A stretch of DNA of 64,000 nt from Bin5 sp965200685 (GCA_965200685.1 OZ241379.1:3100001-3164000); one strand, 5' to 3'. Positions 32,580 through 42,369 are shown, numbered from the stretch's first letter. The notes: generated by a model not told the origin, from the sequence alone. Translations and numbers: made by a program.

Positions 32580-35500
32580 TTAGCGATGAATAATCGGTAG
32601 ATAGAGAATTTCCGTAAGGTTTGTTTCCGTCCCTGTGTTGTCATTTATTGCCGATGTGCCAATACAGGCCGGCAGAGTACTACCGCGTAAATCAAGATCG
32701 AGATTGGGAAGATCGAGCAAAGCCTGTGGTATGTCTCCACACAGTTGGTTGTTTCTGAGGTGCAACTGTGTCAAATGGGAGAGGTTGGCCAGTGCAGGGG
32801 GGATAGGTCCCGTCAATCGGTTGCCCCTGAGGTTCAATGTCTGTAGCTGAGAGAGATTGCCTAACTGTGAAAGGATGCGGCCTGTCAGGCGGTTGCCTCT
32901 GAGATTCAAGTCTGTTAGCTGGGAGAGATTTCCTAATTGTGTAGGGATTCGGCCTGTCAAGCGCTTGTTCCGCAGGAACAATTCCGTCACACGCGAGTTG
33001 GAGACAGTGACGCCATCCCAGGTCGTTATGCGAGTAGTTGTACTCCAGTTGAGAGGGGCGGTGCCTCGTAAGGTATCCTTGGCCGCTAGCAGCGTTGTAC
33101 AATCCTTGACTAGGTCGGCGGGTTCTGGGTCTGAAACTGCGTTGGTGTTGGCACATGCTCTAGGGGTAGGAGTGGCCGTTGGTGTGGGCGTAGACGTAGC
33201 TGTGGGTGTAGCTGTTGATGTGGATGTAGCTGTCGCCGTATGTGTAGCTGTTTGTGTGGGTGTAGCTGTTTGTGTATGTGTAGCTGTGGATGTGGCCGTA
33301 GCTGTGGGTGTGGGACAGAACGGCAATCCAAGACTTGGTATGTCGTTGTTTGCAATACGACTCAAGGCATGTGGGATACACCCGCTTAGTTGATTGTTTC
33401 TGAGTTGCAAGTGTGTCAAATGGGAGAGGTTGCCCAGCGCAGGGGGGATGGGTCCCGTCAATCGGTTGCTCCTGAGGTTCAATGTCTGTAGCTGGGAGAG
33501 ATTGGCCAGTGCAGGGGGGATGGCTCCCGTCAGGCGGTTGCCTCTGAGATTCAAGTTCGTTAGCTGGGAGAGATTACCTAACTGTGTAGGGATAGCTCCT
33601 GTCAGTTGCTTGTTCCGCAGGAACAATTCCGTCACACGAGAGTTGGAGACAGTGACGCCCTCCCAGGCAGTTATGCGAGTGGTTGTACTCCAGTTCAGAG
33701 GAGCACTACCTCGTAGGGTATCCTTGGCATCTAGGAGCGTTGTACAATCCTTGACTAGGTGGGCGGGTTCTGGGTCTGGAATCGCGTTGGTGTTGGCACA
33801 TGCTCCAGGGGTAGGAGTGGCTGTTGGTGTGGACGTAGACGTAGCTGTGGGTGTAGCTGTTGATGTGGCCGTAGCTGTCGCCGTGTGTGTAGCTGTCTGT
33901 GTAGGTGTAGCTGATGGTGTGGCCGTAGCTGTAGGTGCGGGACAGAACGGCAATCCAAGACTTGATAAGTCGTTGTTCGAAATATTACTCAAGACATTTG
34001 GGATACACCCGCTTAGTTGATTGTTTCTGAGGTGCAACTGTGTCAAATGGGAGAGGTTGGCCAGTGCAGTAGGAATGGAACCCGTCAATCGGTTGCCCCT
34101 GAGGTTCAATGTCTGTAGCTGGGAGAGATTGCCTAACTGTGTAGGGATGGCTCCTGTCAGGCGGTTGCCTCTGAGATTCAAGTCTGTTAGGTGGGAGAGA
34201 TTGCCTAACTGTGTAGAGATAGTGCCCGTCATGTGCTTGTTTCGCAGGAACAACTCCGTCACACGCGAGTTGGAGACAGTGACGCCATCCCAGGCAGTTA
34301 TGCGAGTGGTTGTAACCCAATTCAGAAGGGTACCTTGTAGGGTATCCTTGGCTGCCAGCAGCGTGTTGCACTCGTTGATTAGGTCGGCGGGTTCTGGGTC
34401 TGGAATCGCGTTGGTGTTAGTACACAAGCAGAATGGCAGTCCAAGATCTGACAGGTCATTCTCAGAAACACTTCTCCAGGCATTCGGTATACATCCGCTT
34501 AATTGGTTGCCTGCCATGTTCAACCTCCGCAGCCTAGAGAGGGTGTCCAGTTCTTTCGGGATAGCCCCCGTCAGTTGGTTGCGGTCAAGGGTCAACGTGT
34601 GTAGCTTGGTGAGATTGCCCAGTGCTGGAGGGATGGAGCCCGTCAGTTGGTTGTTATGGAGGCCTAACCGCACCAGATTGTTGAGATTGCCCAGTGCAGT
34701 AGGGATGGTGCCTGTTAGCTGGTTATTCTCAATCCTCAGCACCTTCAGGTTGGAGAGTGTGCCCAGCGCAGGGGGAATAGGACCCGTCAGTTGGTTGGAG
34801 AGAAGATACAATTTATGTAGATTGGTGGTGAGTCGGCTCAACTGTGGAGGGATAGACCCCGTCAGTTGGTTGCCCCCGAGGTGTAAATCCGTCAGATTGT
34901 TGAGGTTGCCCAGTGTAGCAGGGATTGTGCCCGTCAGTTGGTTGTTGCCGAGGAAGAAGTAGGTCAGATTGTTGAGGTTGCCCAGTGTAGCAGGGATGCT
35001 GCCCGTCAGTCGGTTGCCGCCGAGGTGCAACCGCTGCAGATTGTTGAGGTTGCCCAGTGTAGCAGGGATGCTGCCCGTTAGCTGGTTGTTGTAGAGGTGT
35101 AATTCCTTCAGATTGTTGAGGTTGCCCAGTTCTTTCGGGATGGCCGTCAGCTGGTTTTCCTGGAGCCATAAGATCTGCAGATTGTTGAGGTTGCCCAGGG
35201 CAGGCGGGATGGCTGTCAGTTGGTTGCTACCGAGGTGCAACCACTGCAGATTGGTGAGGGTGCCTAGTGCAGGCGGGATTGAGCCCGTTAGTCGGTTGTT
35301 ATTGAGGTGCAACCCCGTCAGATTGTTGAGGTTGCCCAGGGCAGGCGGGATGGGACCCGTCAGCAGGTTGTTCCGAAGGTTCAACCTCGTCAGATTGGAG
35401 AGGTCGCCCAGTGTAGGCGGGATAGTGCCCGTCAGTCGGTTGATCTTCAGTTCCAAGCTCTGTAGCTTGGTGAGGCTACCCAGTTCAGTAGGGATAGTAC

Positions 35501-37031
35501 CCGTCAGTTGGTTGCCTTCAAGACCCATCCCCGTCAGCTTGGTGAGGTTGCCCAGCGTAGGGGGAATAGGACCCGTCAGTCGGTTGCTACCGAGGTACAA
35601 CCGCTCCAGCTTGGTGAGGTTGCCCAGCGCAGGGGGAATAGGACCCGACAGTCGGTTGCCCCCTAGGTCCAACCGCTCCAGCTTGGTGAAGGTGCCCAGT
35701 GCAGCCGGGATTGTGCCCGTCAGTCGGTTGTAGTTGAAGTATAATTCCCGCAGATTGAAGAGGCTACCCAGCGCAGTAGGAATGTTGCCTGTCAGGTCGT
35801 TGCGGCTGAGATCCAACTTCTCCAGCTTGTTGAGATTGCCCAGTGCGGCCGGGATAGTGCCCGTCAGTCGGTTGATCTTCAGTTCCAAGCTCTGTAGCTT
35901 GGTGAGGGTACCTAGTGCAGGCGGGATGGTACCCGTCAGGGTGTTGCCACCGAGGTACAACCCCTTCAGATTGTTGAGGTTGCCCAGTTCAGGTGGAATG
36001 GTACCCGTCAGGGTGTTGCCACCGAGGTACAACCCCTTCAGATTGTTGAGGTTGCCCAGTTCAGTCGGGATTCGGCCCGTTAGTCGGTTGCCGCCGAGGG
36101 ACAAGCCCTGCAGTTGTGAGAGTGTGCCCAGTGCGGGTGGGATGGGACCCGTCAATTGGTTGCCCCAAAGGCTCAAGTACCCTAGCTTGGTGAGTTTACC
36201 CAACTCTGTAGGGATGCTGCCCGTCAGGTTATTGCTGTGCAGATCCATCCCCCCTAGATTCCTCAGGTTGCCCAGTTCCCTAGGGATGGGACCTGTCAGT
36301 TGGTTGTATTCGAGACCCATCCCCAGCAGCTTGGTGAGGTTACCCAGTGTAGTAGGGATAGTACCCGTCAGGTGGTTGCGGCTGAGGTTCAACCAACCCA
36401 GATTCCTCAGGTTGCCCAGTTCAATCGGGATGATGCCCGTCAGTCGGTTGCGGCCGAGGTTCAACTCCCACAGACGGGAGAGGTTGCCCAGTGCAGGTGG
36501 GATGCTGCCCGTCAGTCGGTTGGTGTGGAGTCTCAACCGACTCAGATTCGAGAGTCTGCTCAGTTCAATCGGAATGGAGCCTGTCAGTCGGTTGGTATTG
36601 AGGTATAATTCCCGTAGCTGAGAAAGATTGCCCAGCGCAGCCGGGATGTTGCCTGTCAGGTCGTTGCCGCCGAGATCCACCCTATCTAGATTATTGAGAT
36701 TGCCCAGCGCAGCCGGGATAGTGCCCGTCAGTTGCTTGCTATTGAGCTCCAACCTTGTCACCCGAGAGATGGTGATAGTGACGCCCTCCCAGGCGGTGAT
36801 GGGAGTCGTGGTAGTCCAGTTCAGAGAGGCAGAGGCCCAGTGAGTCTTGATATTGAGAAGTGTAGAGCAATCTGCGACCAAATTGGGGTCTTCGGGGTCT
36901 GGAATCGCGACGCTGTTCGCGCACGAACTGGTTGTTTGCTGTGCGGCTACGGGAGTGGACGCACCTGCGACTAGGATGAGGCCGCTTATGGTAAAGATAG
37001 CCCAAAGAAGAGAGATATAGAAGAGTTTCAT
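32580..37031 (-). CDS. secreted giant plant-type LRR protein A2
   Basis: This 1483-residue protein has a signal peptide (MKLFYISLLWAIFTI) and then a very long first module of about 33 leucine-rich repeats (residues about 80-865). Two short capped modules follow at about 870 and 1080, with Thr/Pro/Ala linkers at about 1035-1075 and 1240-1290, and a third cap; the tail is LTEILYLPIIHR. Two neighbouring repeats (LTAIPPALG, LTAIPKELG) lack the usual Gly and are a residue or two shorter. The last 600 residues are close to those of A1, which implies recent duplication. A TTGACA/TACACT pair with a 17-base spacer lies upstream (37083-37111 region). Confidence 0.87.
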   Translation of the reverse strand: MKLFYISLLWAIFTISGLILVAGASTPVAAQQTTSSCANSVAIPDPEDPNLVADCSTLLNIKTHWASASLNWTTTTPITAWEGVTITISRVTRLELNSKQLTGTIPAALGNLNNLDRVDLGGNDLTGNIPAALGNLSQLRELYLNTNRLTGSIPIELSRLSNLSRLRLHTNRLTGSIPPALGNLSRLWELNLGRNRLTGIIPIELGNLRNLGWLNLSRNHLTGTIPTTLGNLTKLLGMGLEYNQLTGPIPRELGNLRNLGGMDLHSNNLTGSIPTELGKLTKLGYLSLWGNQLTGPIPPALGTLSQLQGLSLGGNRLTGRIPTELGNLNNLKGLYLGGNTLTGTIPPELGNLNNLKGLYLGGNTLTGTIPPALGTLTKLQSLELKINRLTGTIPAALGNLNKLEKLDLSRNDLTGNIPTALGSLFNLRELYFNYNRLTGTIPAALGTFTKLERLDLGGNRLSGPIPPALGNLTKLERLYLGSNRLTGPIPPTLGNLTKLTGMGLEGNQLTGTIPTELGSLTKLQSLELKINRLTGTIPPTLGDLSNLTRLNLRNNLLTGPIPPALGNLNNLTGLHLNNNRLTGSIPPALGTLTNLQWLHLGSNQLTAIPPALGNLNNLQILWLQENQLTAIPKELGNLNNLKELHLYNNQLTGSIPATLGNLNNLQRLHLGGNRLTGSIPATLGNLNNLTYFFLGNNQLTGTIPATLGNLNNLTDLHLGGNQLTGSIPPQLSRLTTNLHKLYLLSNQLTGPIPPALGTLSNLKVLRIENNQLTGTIPTALGNLNNLVRLGLHNNQLTGSIPPALGNLTKLHTLTLDRNQLTGAIPKELDTLSRLRRLNMAGNQLSGCIPNAWRSVSENDLSDLGLPFCLCTNTNAIPDPEPADLINECNTLLAAKDTLQGTLLNWVTTTRITAWDGVTVSNSRVTELFLRNKHMTGTISTQLGNLSHLTDLNLRGNRLTGAIPTQLGNLSQLQTLNLRGNRLTGSIPTALANLSHLTQLHLRNNQLSGCIPNVLSNISNNDLSSLGLPFCPAPTATATPSATPTQTATHTATATATSTATPTATSTSTPTATPTPGACANTNAIPDPEPAHLVKDCTTLLDAKDTLRGSAPLNWSTTTRITAWEGVTVSNSRVTELFLRNKQLTGAIPTQLGNLSQLTNLNLRGNRLTGAIPPALANLSQLQTLNLRSNRLTGPIPPALGNLSHLTHLQLRNNQLSGCIPHALSRIANNDIPSLGLPFCPTPTATATSTATHTQTATPTQTATHTATATSTSTATPTATSTPTPTATPTPRACANTNAVSDPEPADLVKDCTTLLAAKDTLRGTAPLNWSTTTRITTWDGVTVSNSRVTELFLRNKRLTGRIPTQLGNLSQLTDLNLRGNRLTGRILSQLGNLSQLQTLNLRGNRLTGPIPPALANLSHLTQLHLRNNQLCGDIPQALLDLPNLDLDLRGSTLPACIGTSAINDNTGTETNLTEILYLPIIHR

Positions 37032-37076
37032 GAGTGTTTCTTCCTTGTTCGGAACTTCTTATCAGTACGAGTATAG

Positions 37077-37107
37077 ATAGTGTACAATAGAAAATAAGGA
37101 TTGTCAA
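37077..37107 (-). promoter_or_regulatory. sigma70-like promoter of A2
   Basis: Read on the minus strand: TTGACA, a 17-base spacer beginning ATCCTTATTTTC, then TACACT. The A1 gene has the same pair with an 18-base spacer near 29025-29055. The position, about 45-80 bases upstream of the A2 start, is suitable. Confidence 0.6.
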
Positions 37108-37124
37108 ATGCGATAATTCGGAGT

Positions 37125-37325
37125 ATGATTGAGAACATTGACATACGTTTTGCCATTGCCGATGAAGATTACGATCATCTTAGGAAAGTGGAGCGGACAC
37201 CGCTTCTGACAGGTTTGGGGGACTATCTGCTGCTGGAGACAGCCTTTGTGCGTGCGTTGACCGCAGATGGGTGGCTGGTGACGGCTTCCCCGCGGACTGG
37301 TACGCGCGGCAATATCAATGGCTGA
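37125..37325 (+). CDS. small hypothetical ORF in the N unit
   Basis: This 66-residue frame starts at ATG 37125 (MIENIDIRFAIADEDYDHL...), with GGAG only one base before it. I recognise no family. Its first 40 residues are conserved in the relic at 29070, but the pair are recent duplicates, so this is weak evidence for coding. It overlaps no other gene and lies divergent from A2, next to the A2 promoter. It could be leader sequence rather than a gene. Confidence 0.3.
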   Translation: MIENIDIRFAIADEDYDHLRKVERTPLLTGLGDYLLLETAFVRALTADGWLVTASPRTGTRGNING

Positions 37326-37457
37326 CTCGCGAGCTTGCTCTCTCCATCTGCTCAACACGTTGAAGAGTAGGATGCGGAGCACGACAAAGTCTGTGTACTA
37401 CAGTTGCGATAGAATAAGCCGAGGTAGCAATCTCTCTTTCATGAAAGGAGGAGCATC

Positions 37458-38426
37458 ATGACACCAGTACCAACCCTCTATGTAGGCACAATCGGGCAGA
37501 GTGTATGGCGGAGTAAGGATGGCGGCGAATCTTGGCAACGGGCCAGTGGCGGCCTGTTCATCGAGTCCGATATCCGCGCCATTGCCGTGCGCCCGGACAA
37601 TACAGCCGTCTTATTTGCGGGGACCGAAGCCGGTCTGTACCGTTCGACAGATAGGGGCGATTCTTGGGCACGACTTGATTCACCCTTGAACGGCCTGCAA
37701 ATCTGGGCTCTCGCTATTGATGGCGAAAATCCCGATATAATGTTCGCCGGCACCTGCCCGTCAGGCCTGTACCGTTCCCAGGATGGTGGCGACACTTGGC
37801 ACAAGCTCACAGTGGAGCTGGCGGCCGAGTGCCCTGGCGTGCCGATCATACCCCGAGTGACAACGATTCTCATTGACCCAGAGGATCACCAGACCGTCTA
37901 TGTAGGAATTGAGATCGACGGAATGCGTATCAGCCGCGATGGTGGCGAGACTTGGGCTTCTGGCAATGCGGGACTTTCCAGCCAAGATATTCACGGACTG
38001 GCAGTTGTTCCTGGTACACCTCCAACCCTCGTTGCGGCCACGAATAACGATGTATGCGTAACCACGGATATGCGCCACTGGACTCCGCTGAATGTTAGGG
38101 CTCACTATCCTTGGCCCTACTGCCGGGGTGTTGTGCATCTACCCAATGGAGATGGTCGGGTCTGGGTAGGTGCGGGCAATGGGCCGCCAGGGGACCAGGG
38201 GGGTCTGTTCTATAGCAACGATTTGGGCAAATCATGGCAGCGTGCGGATCTGGGCGGCGATGCCAACAGCACGATCTGGTCTTTTGCCCATAGCTCTGCG
38301 TTCCCCGACTGGCTGCTGGTTTACAGCGTGGCTGGACAGATCTACCGCAGCACAGACTGCGGACACACTTGGACGAAATTGTCCCGAGAGTTTGGAGAAG
38401 TGCGAGCTGTGGCTTTGGCAGCGTAA
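37458..38426 (+). CDS. Asp-box (BNR) beta-propeller protein (N unit)
   Basis: This 322-residue protein is built of about six propeller blades, each with an Asp-box S-x-D-x-G-x-T/S-W: SKDGGESW, STDRGDSW, SQDGGDTW, SRDGGETW, SNDLGKSW and STDCGHTW. Such YCF48/sortilin/sialidase-like propellers bind glycans or proteins; the catalytic residues of sialidases are not evident. There is no signal peptide, in contrast to its neighbours. A perfect AAAGGAGG precedes the ATG. It runs against the LRR genes on both sides and ends at the hairpin at 38436. Confidence 0.85.
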   Translation: MTPVPTLYVGTIGQSVWRSKDGGESWQRASGGLFIESDIRAIAVRPDNTAVLFAGTEAGLYRSTDRGDSWARLDSPLNGLQIWALAIDGENPDIMFAGTCPSGLYRSQDGGDTWHKLTVELAAECPGVPIIPRVTTILIDPEDHQTVYVGIEIDGMRISRDGGETWASGNAGLSSQDIHGLAVVPGTPPTLVAATNNDVCVTTDMRHWTPLNVRAHYPWPYCRGVVHLPNGDGRVWVGAGNGPPGDQGGLFYSNDLGKSWQRADLGGDANSTIWSFAHSSAFPDWLLVYSVAGQIYRSTDCGHTWTKLSREFGEVRAVALAA

Positions 38427-38435
38427 GGGATGAGT

Positions 38436-38460
38436 GAGGAGAGAGGGATACTCTCTCCTC
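38436..38460. terminator. hairpin after the Asp-box gene
   Basis: GAGGAGAGA (38436-38444) pairs with TCTCTCCTC (38452-38460). It sits between the convergent ends of the Asp-box gene and B2 and is an exact duplicate of the stem at 29298. Confidence 0.6.
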
Positions 38461-38477
38461 GTCATAGATTGCGCTGG

Positions 38478-41400
38478 TCAGCGTCGCACGAAGGGTAGAT
38501 ACAACATTTCTGTAGGACGCACCTGTACCACAGCATCGACGTCCGTCACACTAAGCGGGGACGCATCCGGGGTAGTAGCTTGACTGTCATTGATCGCCAA
38601 GTCGCTCTCTCCGACCCCCAAAGCCTTGACTTCTAGAATGGCCAGAGACCCGGAACCGCTCACACCGGGCTGTGTGCCGGTGGAAAAGGCTGCAAATGTT
38701 GCTATCCCTTGGCGATTGTCGATCTGTGGGCCCAGCATGTTCACAGTGCGCCCAGTACTGCCCAACCAGTCGGTCAAGCGGATGCTTTCAATGCGAATCA
38801 AGGCGGGGTCGTATGTGAGCTTGGCTTCCAAGGCAGCCAACGCCTGGGCGTTGCTGGCATCTAGGACGATGCGACCTGTCTGTGATGGTGTGAGCTGCAA
38901 CAGGGCTGGGGACAGCTGCAGGGAGATGTCTCCAGCTGCTGCTTGGCTGCTGGCTCCATCTACGTTTCTGTCTGGGTTGTCTGACAGAGAGTGACCGAAG
39001 CGCGAGGCGACCCGTTGGATATCAATGATATCGATGTCGCCATCATTGTCCAGATCGTAGCGGGCCTTGAAGTCATTGTGCCCGCGTCTGGTGTTCCACT
39101 TGCCTGCGACCCGTTGGATATCGACGATGTCCACATCGCCATCGCAGTCGATATCGGCCCAGAAGCAGCTATTGGTGATCGTAAAGGAAGTGCCTTGGGA
39201 TCTGGCCCGAAGCACCTGTCCGTTGATGTCGGTGATCTGCAGGTTTCTGAACGCGATCTTGGCAGAGCCAGTGGTGCGGGGTTCAAAGCAGACAGAGGCA
39301 AGGGTGCCGCTGCCCTCGGGTCCATCTTGGCTGCCGGTGCTGTAAGCACCGAAGGTGAGGGATCCTGCAGAGATGTTGGGAGTCACTGCGGAGACGGTGC
39401 GTTCTGTGCTGCCGAGGAAGGTACCCAGGGAGGCTGATGCGCCTGCGAGTCGTGTAGCTGGGAAGGAGAGGGTGAAATCGAAAGCACCGAGGTTGTCTGC
39501 TTGTGCGATCTGCACGCTGATGCATGATTGGCCGGTGAGGGGAATGGTTGATGTGGATGCAGTCAAACTGACTGTGGAATTGACGTTGGTTGGTCCTGGT
39601 CTGGATGTTGGTCCACCCCCACTGCCCCCACCGGTACCTGGGCCAGCTATGACCGTCGTAGGCGTGGCGGTCAGTGTAGGTGTGGGTGACGGTGTTACAG
39701 TGAGTGTATGTGTTACTGTGGGCGTAGCAGTCAGTGTAAATGTAGCCGTTGCCACGGAGATTGCCGTCGGGGTAGCTGTGGCCGATGTGCCGCCACCTGG
39801 ACCAGGATTTTGGGGAGGTGTACATGGCTCATTGACGCATACTGGCGTATTTGGTGTAGGTGTGGCTGTGGGTGATGGTGTTACAGTGTGCGTAGGCGTT
39901 GCTGTGGGCGTGGCCGTTGCAATCGGTGTTGGCGTAGCGATTGATATAGCCGTTGCCACGGAGATTGCCGTCGGGGTAGCTGTGGCCGATGTGCTGCTGC
40001 ATGCCGGGAGAGTACGACCGCGTATATCAAGATTGAGATTGGGGAGATTGAGCAAAGCCTGTGGTATGTCTCCGCACAGTTGGTTGTTGTGCAGGGTCAA
40101 TGTCCGCAGATGGGAGAGATTGCCCAACGTAGCAGGGATAGTGCCCGTCAGTTGGTTGTTTCTCAGTGTTAATGTCTGCAGACGGGAGAGGTTGCCCAGT
40201 TGAGCAGGAATAGATCCCGTCAGTCGGTTGCTGGCGAGATTCAACCACTGCAGCTGGGAGAGGTTGCCTAGGGCAGCAGGGATGGGACCTGTCAGCCGGT
40301 TGTCCCTCAGGTTCAACTTCTGCAGATTGGAGAGGCTGCCTAATTCAACTGGAATGTTGCCTACCAGTTGGTTGTCTCTGAGGTTCAACACTTGCAGCTG
40401 GGAGAGGTTGCCTAGTACAGCCGGGATGTTGCCCGTCAGTCTTCTGCCCCTGAGACTCAACCGAGTCACCCGAGAGTTAGAGACGAGGATACCTTCCCAA
40501 GCGTTTATGAGAGAGGTTGTACTCCAGTTGAGTGAAGCTGTGCCTCGTAGGGTATCCTTGGCCGCCAGCAGCACATTGCAATCCGCGACTAGGCCGGCGG
40601 ATTCTGGGTCTGGAACTGCTACGCTGTTGGCACATGCGGACACAGATGTCGGAGTAGCTGTGGGCGTGGTGGTTGCTGAGGACGTGTCTGTAGCGCAGAA
40701 TGGCAGTCCGAGATTTGACAGATCATTTTGGGGAACACTGCTCAAGGCACTCGGTATACATCCGCTTAGTTGGTTGCCAGCGAGCCACAACTGATTCAGA
40801 TTGGAGAGGTTGCCCAGTTCAACAGGGATAGTGCCCGTCAGGTGGTTGCTGGCGAGATTCAACCACTGCAGATTGGAGAGACTGCCCAATACAGCCGGGA
40901 TTCTGCCCGTCAGAGTACTCTGACGAAGACGCAACCATGTCACACGAGACTTGTGGACGGTGATGCCCTGCCATTGGTTTATGGGAGTGGTTGTACTCCA
41001 GTTGAGAGAAGCGGTGCCTCGTAGGGTATCCTTGGCCGCCAGCAGCACATTGCAATCCGCGACTAGGCCGGCGGGTTCGGGGTCTGGAACTGCTACGCTG
41101 TTGGCACATGATGACGTAGATGACGCAGTGGGTGTCGGTGTTGGCGTAGCCGTTGCCACGGATCCAGAGGACGTTGCTGTCGGTGTTGCTATAGTGCAGA
41201 ATGGCAATCTGAGATCTGACAGGTCGTTGGTAGCAACACTGCTCAAGGCACTCGGTATACATCCGCTGAGTTGGTTGCCGCCGAGGTACAAGTACTCCAA
41301 CTTGGAGAGGCTGCCCAATTGGGCCGGAATACTACCCGTCAGGTCGTTGCCAGAGAGGGTCAACCCCTGTAGATTGGAGAGGCTGCCCAACTGGGCCGGA

Positions 41401-42227
41401 ATGTTGCCCGTCAGGTCGTTGGCTCCGAGGAATAACGTCGTCAGTTTGGAGAGGCTGCCCAGCGCGACAGGGATGGTCCCCGTCAGATCGTTGCTGCTCA
41501 GGTCCAACCTTTGCAGCTTGGAGAGATTGCCCAACTGGGCTGGAATGTTGCCCGTCAGGTCGTTGGCGTGAAGGTACAAGTACTGTAGCTTGGAGAGACT
41601 GCCCAACGCAGTAGGGATGCTGCCTGTCAGATCATTGTCCCAGAGATGCAGTGTCTGCAGCTTGGAGAGATTGCCCAGGGTAGCCGGGATACCGCCCTCC
41701 AGTTGGTTCTCGCTGAGGTCCAAATTCTGTAGCTGTGAGAGTCTGCTCAGTGCAGCAGGGATACTGCCCGTCAGTTGGTTGCCACCGCCGAGGTCCAATG
41801 TCTGCAGATTGGAGAGTTCACCTAAGACCATAGGGATACTGCCAGTTAGTCCGTGGTTGTTGAGATCCAACCTAGTCACACGGGAGCTGGAGACGGTGAC
41901 GCCTAGCCATTGAGCTATGGGTCGTTGCGGACTCCAATTGAGTGAAGCGGTGCCTCGTAGGGTATCCTGGGCTGCCAGCAGCGCGTTGCAATCCGCGACT
42001 AGACCAGCGGGTTCCGGGTCTGGAACTGCGTTGCTATTGCTACATCGATCCGGGATTGTTGACTGTGCAATTGTTGATTGTGTCGCCAGGGGAGCGGACG
42101 CGCCAGAGACTATGTGGCCGCTGATGGTAATGGCAGCCCAGCACAAGATAAAGGCGGACAGGATGACCCGGGCCGGGATTCGTCGCTTCGCTCGCTCAAC
42201 CTGCGAGAGATTCTGATTTTGTGTCAT
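38478..42227 (-). CDS. secreted LRR-cohesin-dockerin protein B2
   Basis: This 1249-residue relative of B1 has a signal peptide (after KRRIPAR) and three capped LRR modules (starting at residues about 45, 376 and 532) joined by Thr/Ala/Pro/Ser linkers. A long linker with CVNEPCTPPQNPGPGGG lies at about 742-862. A cohesin-like domain (about 876-1016), two dockerin-like calcium loops (about 1019-1076) and a second cohesin-like domain (about 1099-1232) follow, and the tail is RPTEMLYLPFVRR. Compared with B1 it has one more LRR module and lacks the SH3b-like domain, so whole domains have been gained or lost. GGAG lies before the ATG. Confidence 0.85.
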   Translation of the reverse strand: MTQNQNLSQVERAKRRIPARVILSAFILCWAAITISGHIVSGASAPLATQSTIAQSTIPDRCSNSNAVPDPEPAGLVADCNALLAAQDTLRGTASLNWSPQRPIAQWLGVTVSSSRVTRLDLNNHGLTGSIPMVLGELSNLQTLDLGGGNQLTGSIPAALSRLSQLQNLDLSENQLEGGIPATLGNLSKLQTLHLWDNDLTGSIPTALGSLSKLQYLYLHANDLTGNIPAQLGNLSKLQRLDLSSNDLTGTIPVALGSLSKLTTLFLGANDLTGNIPAQLGSLSNLQGLTLSGNDLTGSIPAQLGSLSKLEYLYLGGNQLSGCIPSALSSVATNDLSDLRLPFCTIATPTATSSGSVATATPTPTPTASSTSSCANSVAVPDPEPAGLVADCNVLLAAKDTLRGTASLNWSTTTPINQWQGITVHKSRVTWLRLRQSTLTGRIPAVLGSLSNLQWLNLASNHLTGTIPVELGNLSNLNQLWLAGNQLSGCIPSALSSVPQNDLSNLGLPFCATDTSSATTTPTATPTSVSACANSVAVPDPESAGLVADCNVLLAAKDTLRGTASLNWSTTSLINAWEGILVSNSRVTRLSLRGRRLTGNIPAVLGNLSQLQVLNLRDNQLVGNIPVELGSLSNLQKLNLRDNRLTGPIPAALGNLSQLQWLNLASNRLTGSIPAQLGNLSRLQTLTLRNNQLTGTIPATLGNLSHLRTLTLHNNQLCGDIPQALLNLPNLNLDIRGRTLPACSSTSATATPTAISVATAISIATPTPIATATPTATPTHTVTPSPTATPTPNTPVCVNEPCTPPQNPGPGGGTSATATPTAISVATATFTLTATPTVTHTLTVTPSPTPTLTATPTTVIAGPGTGGGSGGGPTSRPGPTNVNSTVSLTASTSTIPLTGQSCISVQIAQADNLGAFDFTLSFPATRLAGASASLGTFLGSTERTVSAVTPNISAGSLTFGAYSTGSQDGPEGSGTLASVCFEPRTTGSAKIAFRNLQITDINGQVLRARSQGTSFTITNSCFWADIDCDGDVDIVDIQRVAGKWNTRRGHNDFKARYDLDNDGDIDIIDIQRVASRFGHSLSDNPDRNVDGASSQAAAGDISLQLSPALLQLTPSQTGRIVLDASNAQALAALEAKLTYDPALIRIESIRLTDWLGSTGRTVNMLGPQIDNRQGIATFAAFSTGTQPGVSGSGSLAILEVKALGVGESDLAINDSQATTPDASPLSVTDVDAVVQVRPTEMLYLPFVRR

Positions 42228-42308
42228 GGTCGTATCTCCAACTCTTCAGATCCAATATGGTTGCTCTTGCCCCTATCGTAACTATGTGGCCTGTGGTTCA
42301 CTAAAATT

Positions 42309-42369
42309 TCAGCAATGAATAATCGGTAGATACAACATTTCCGTAGAGTTTGTACCCTGTACCTGGCCC
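42309..42369 (-). pseudogene. out-of-frame original C-terminus of A3
   Basis: In the frame displaced from A3, this stretch and the bases before it encode VPTATPTPTTPV, then NSTEMLYLPIIHC and a stop. That is the tail expected for an A protein. The shift was caused by the 106-bp tandem duplication at 42421-42632, so the tail is no longer attached to the A3 product. Confidence 0.75.

Noticed and set aside
26600..33960. Microsatellite-like DNA (GTAGCTGTGGGTGT types) as a separate repeat locus
   Set aside because: It is the coding sequence of Thr/Pro/Ala linkers in A and B proteins; length differences are noted there.
37458..38426. Sialidase activity for the Asp-box protein
   Set aside because: Only Asp-boxes are visible; the arginine triad and catalytic Tyr/Glu of sialidases cannot be assigned, and there is no signal peptide.
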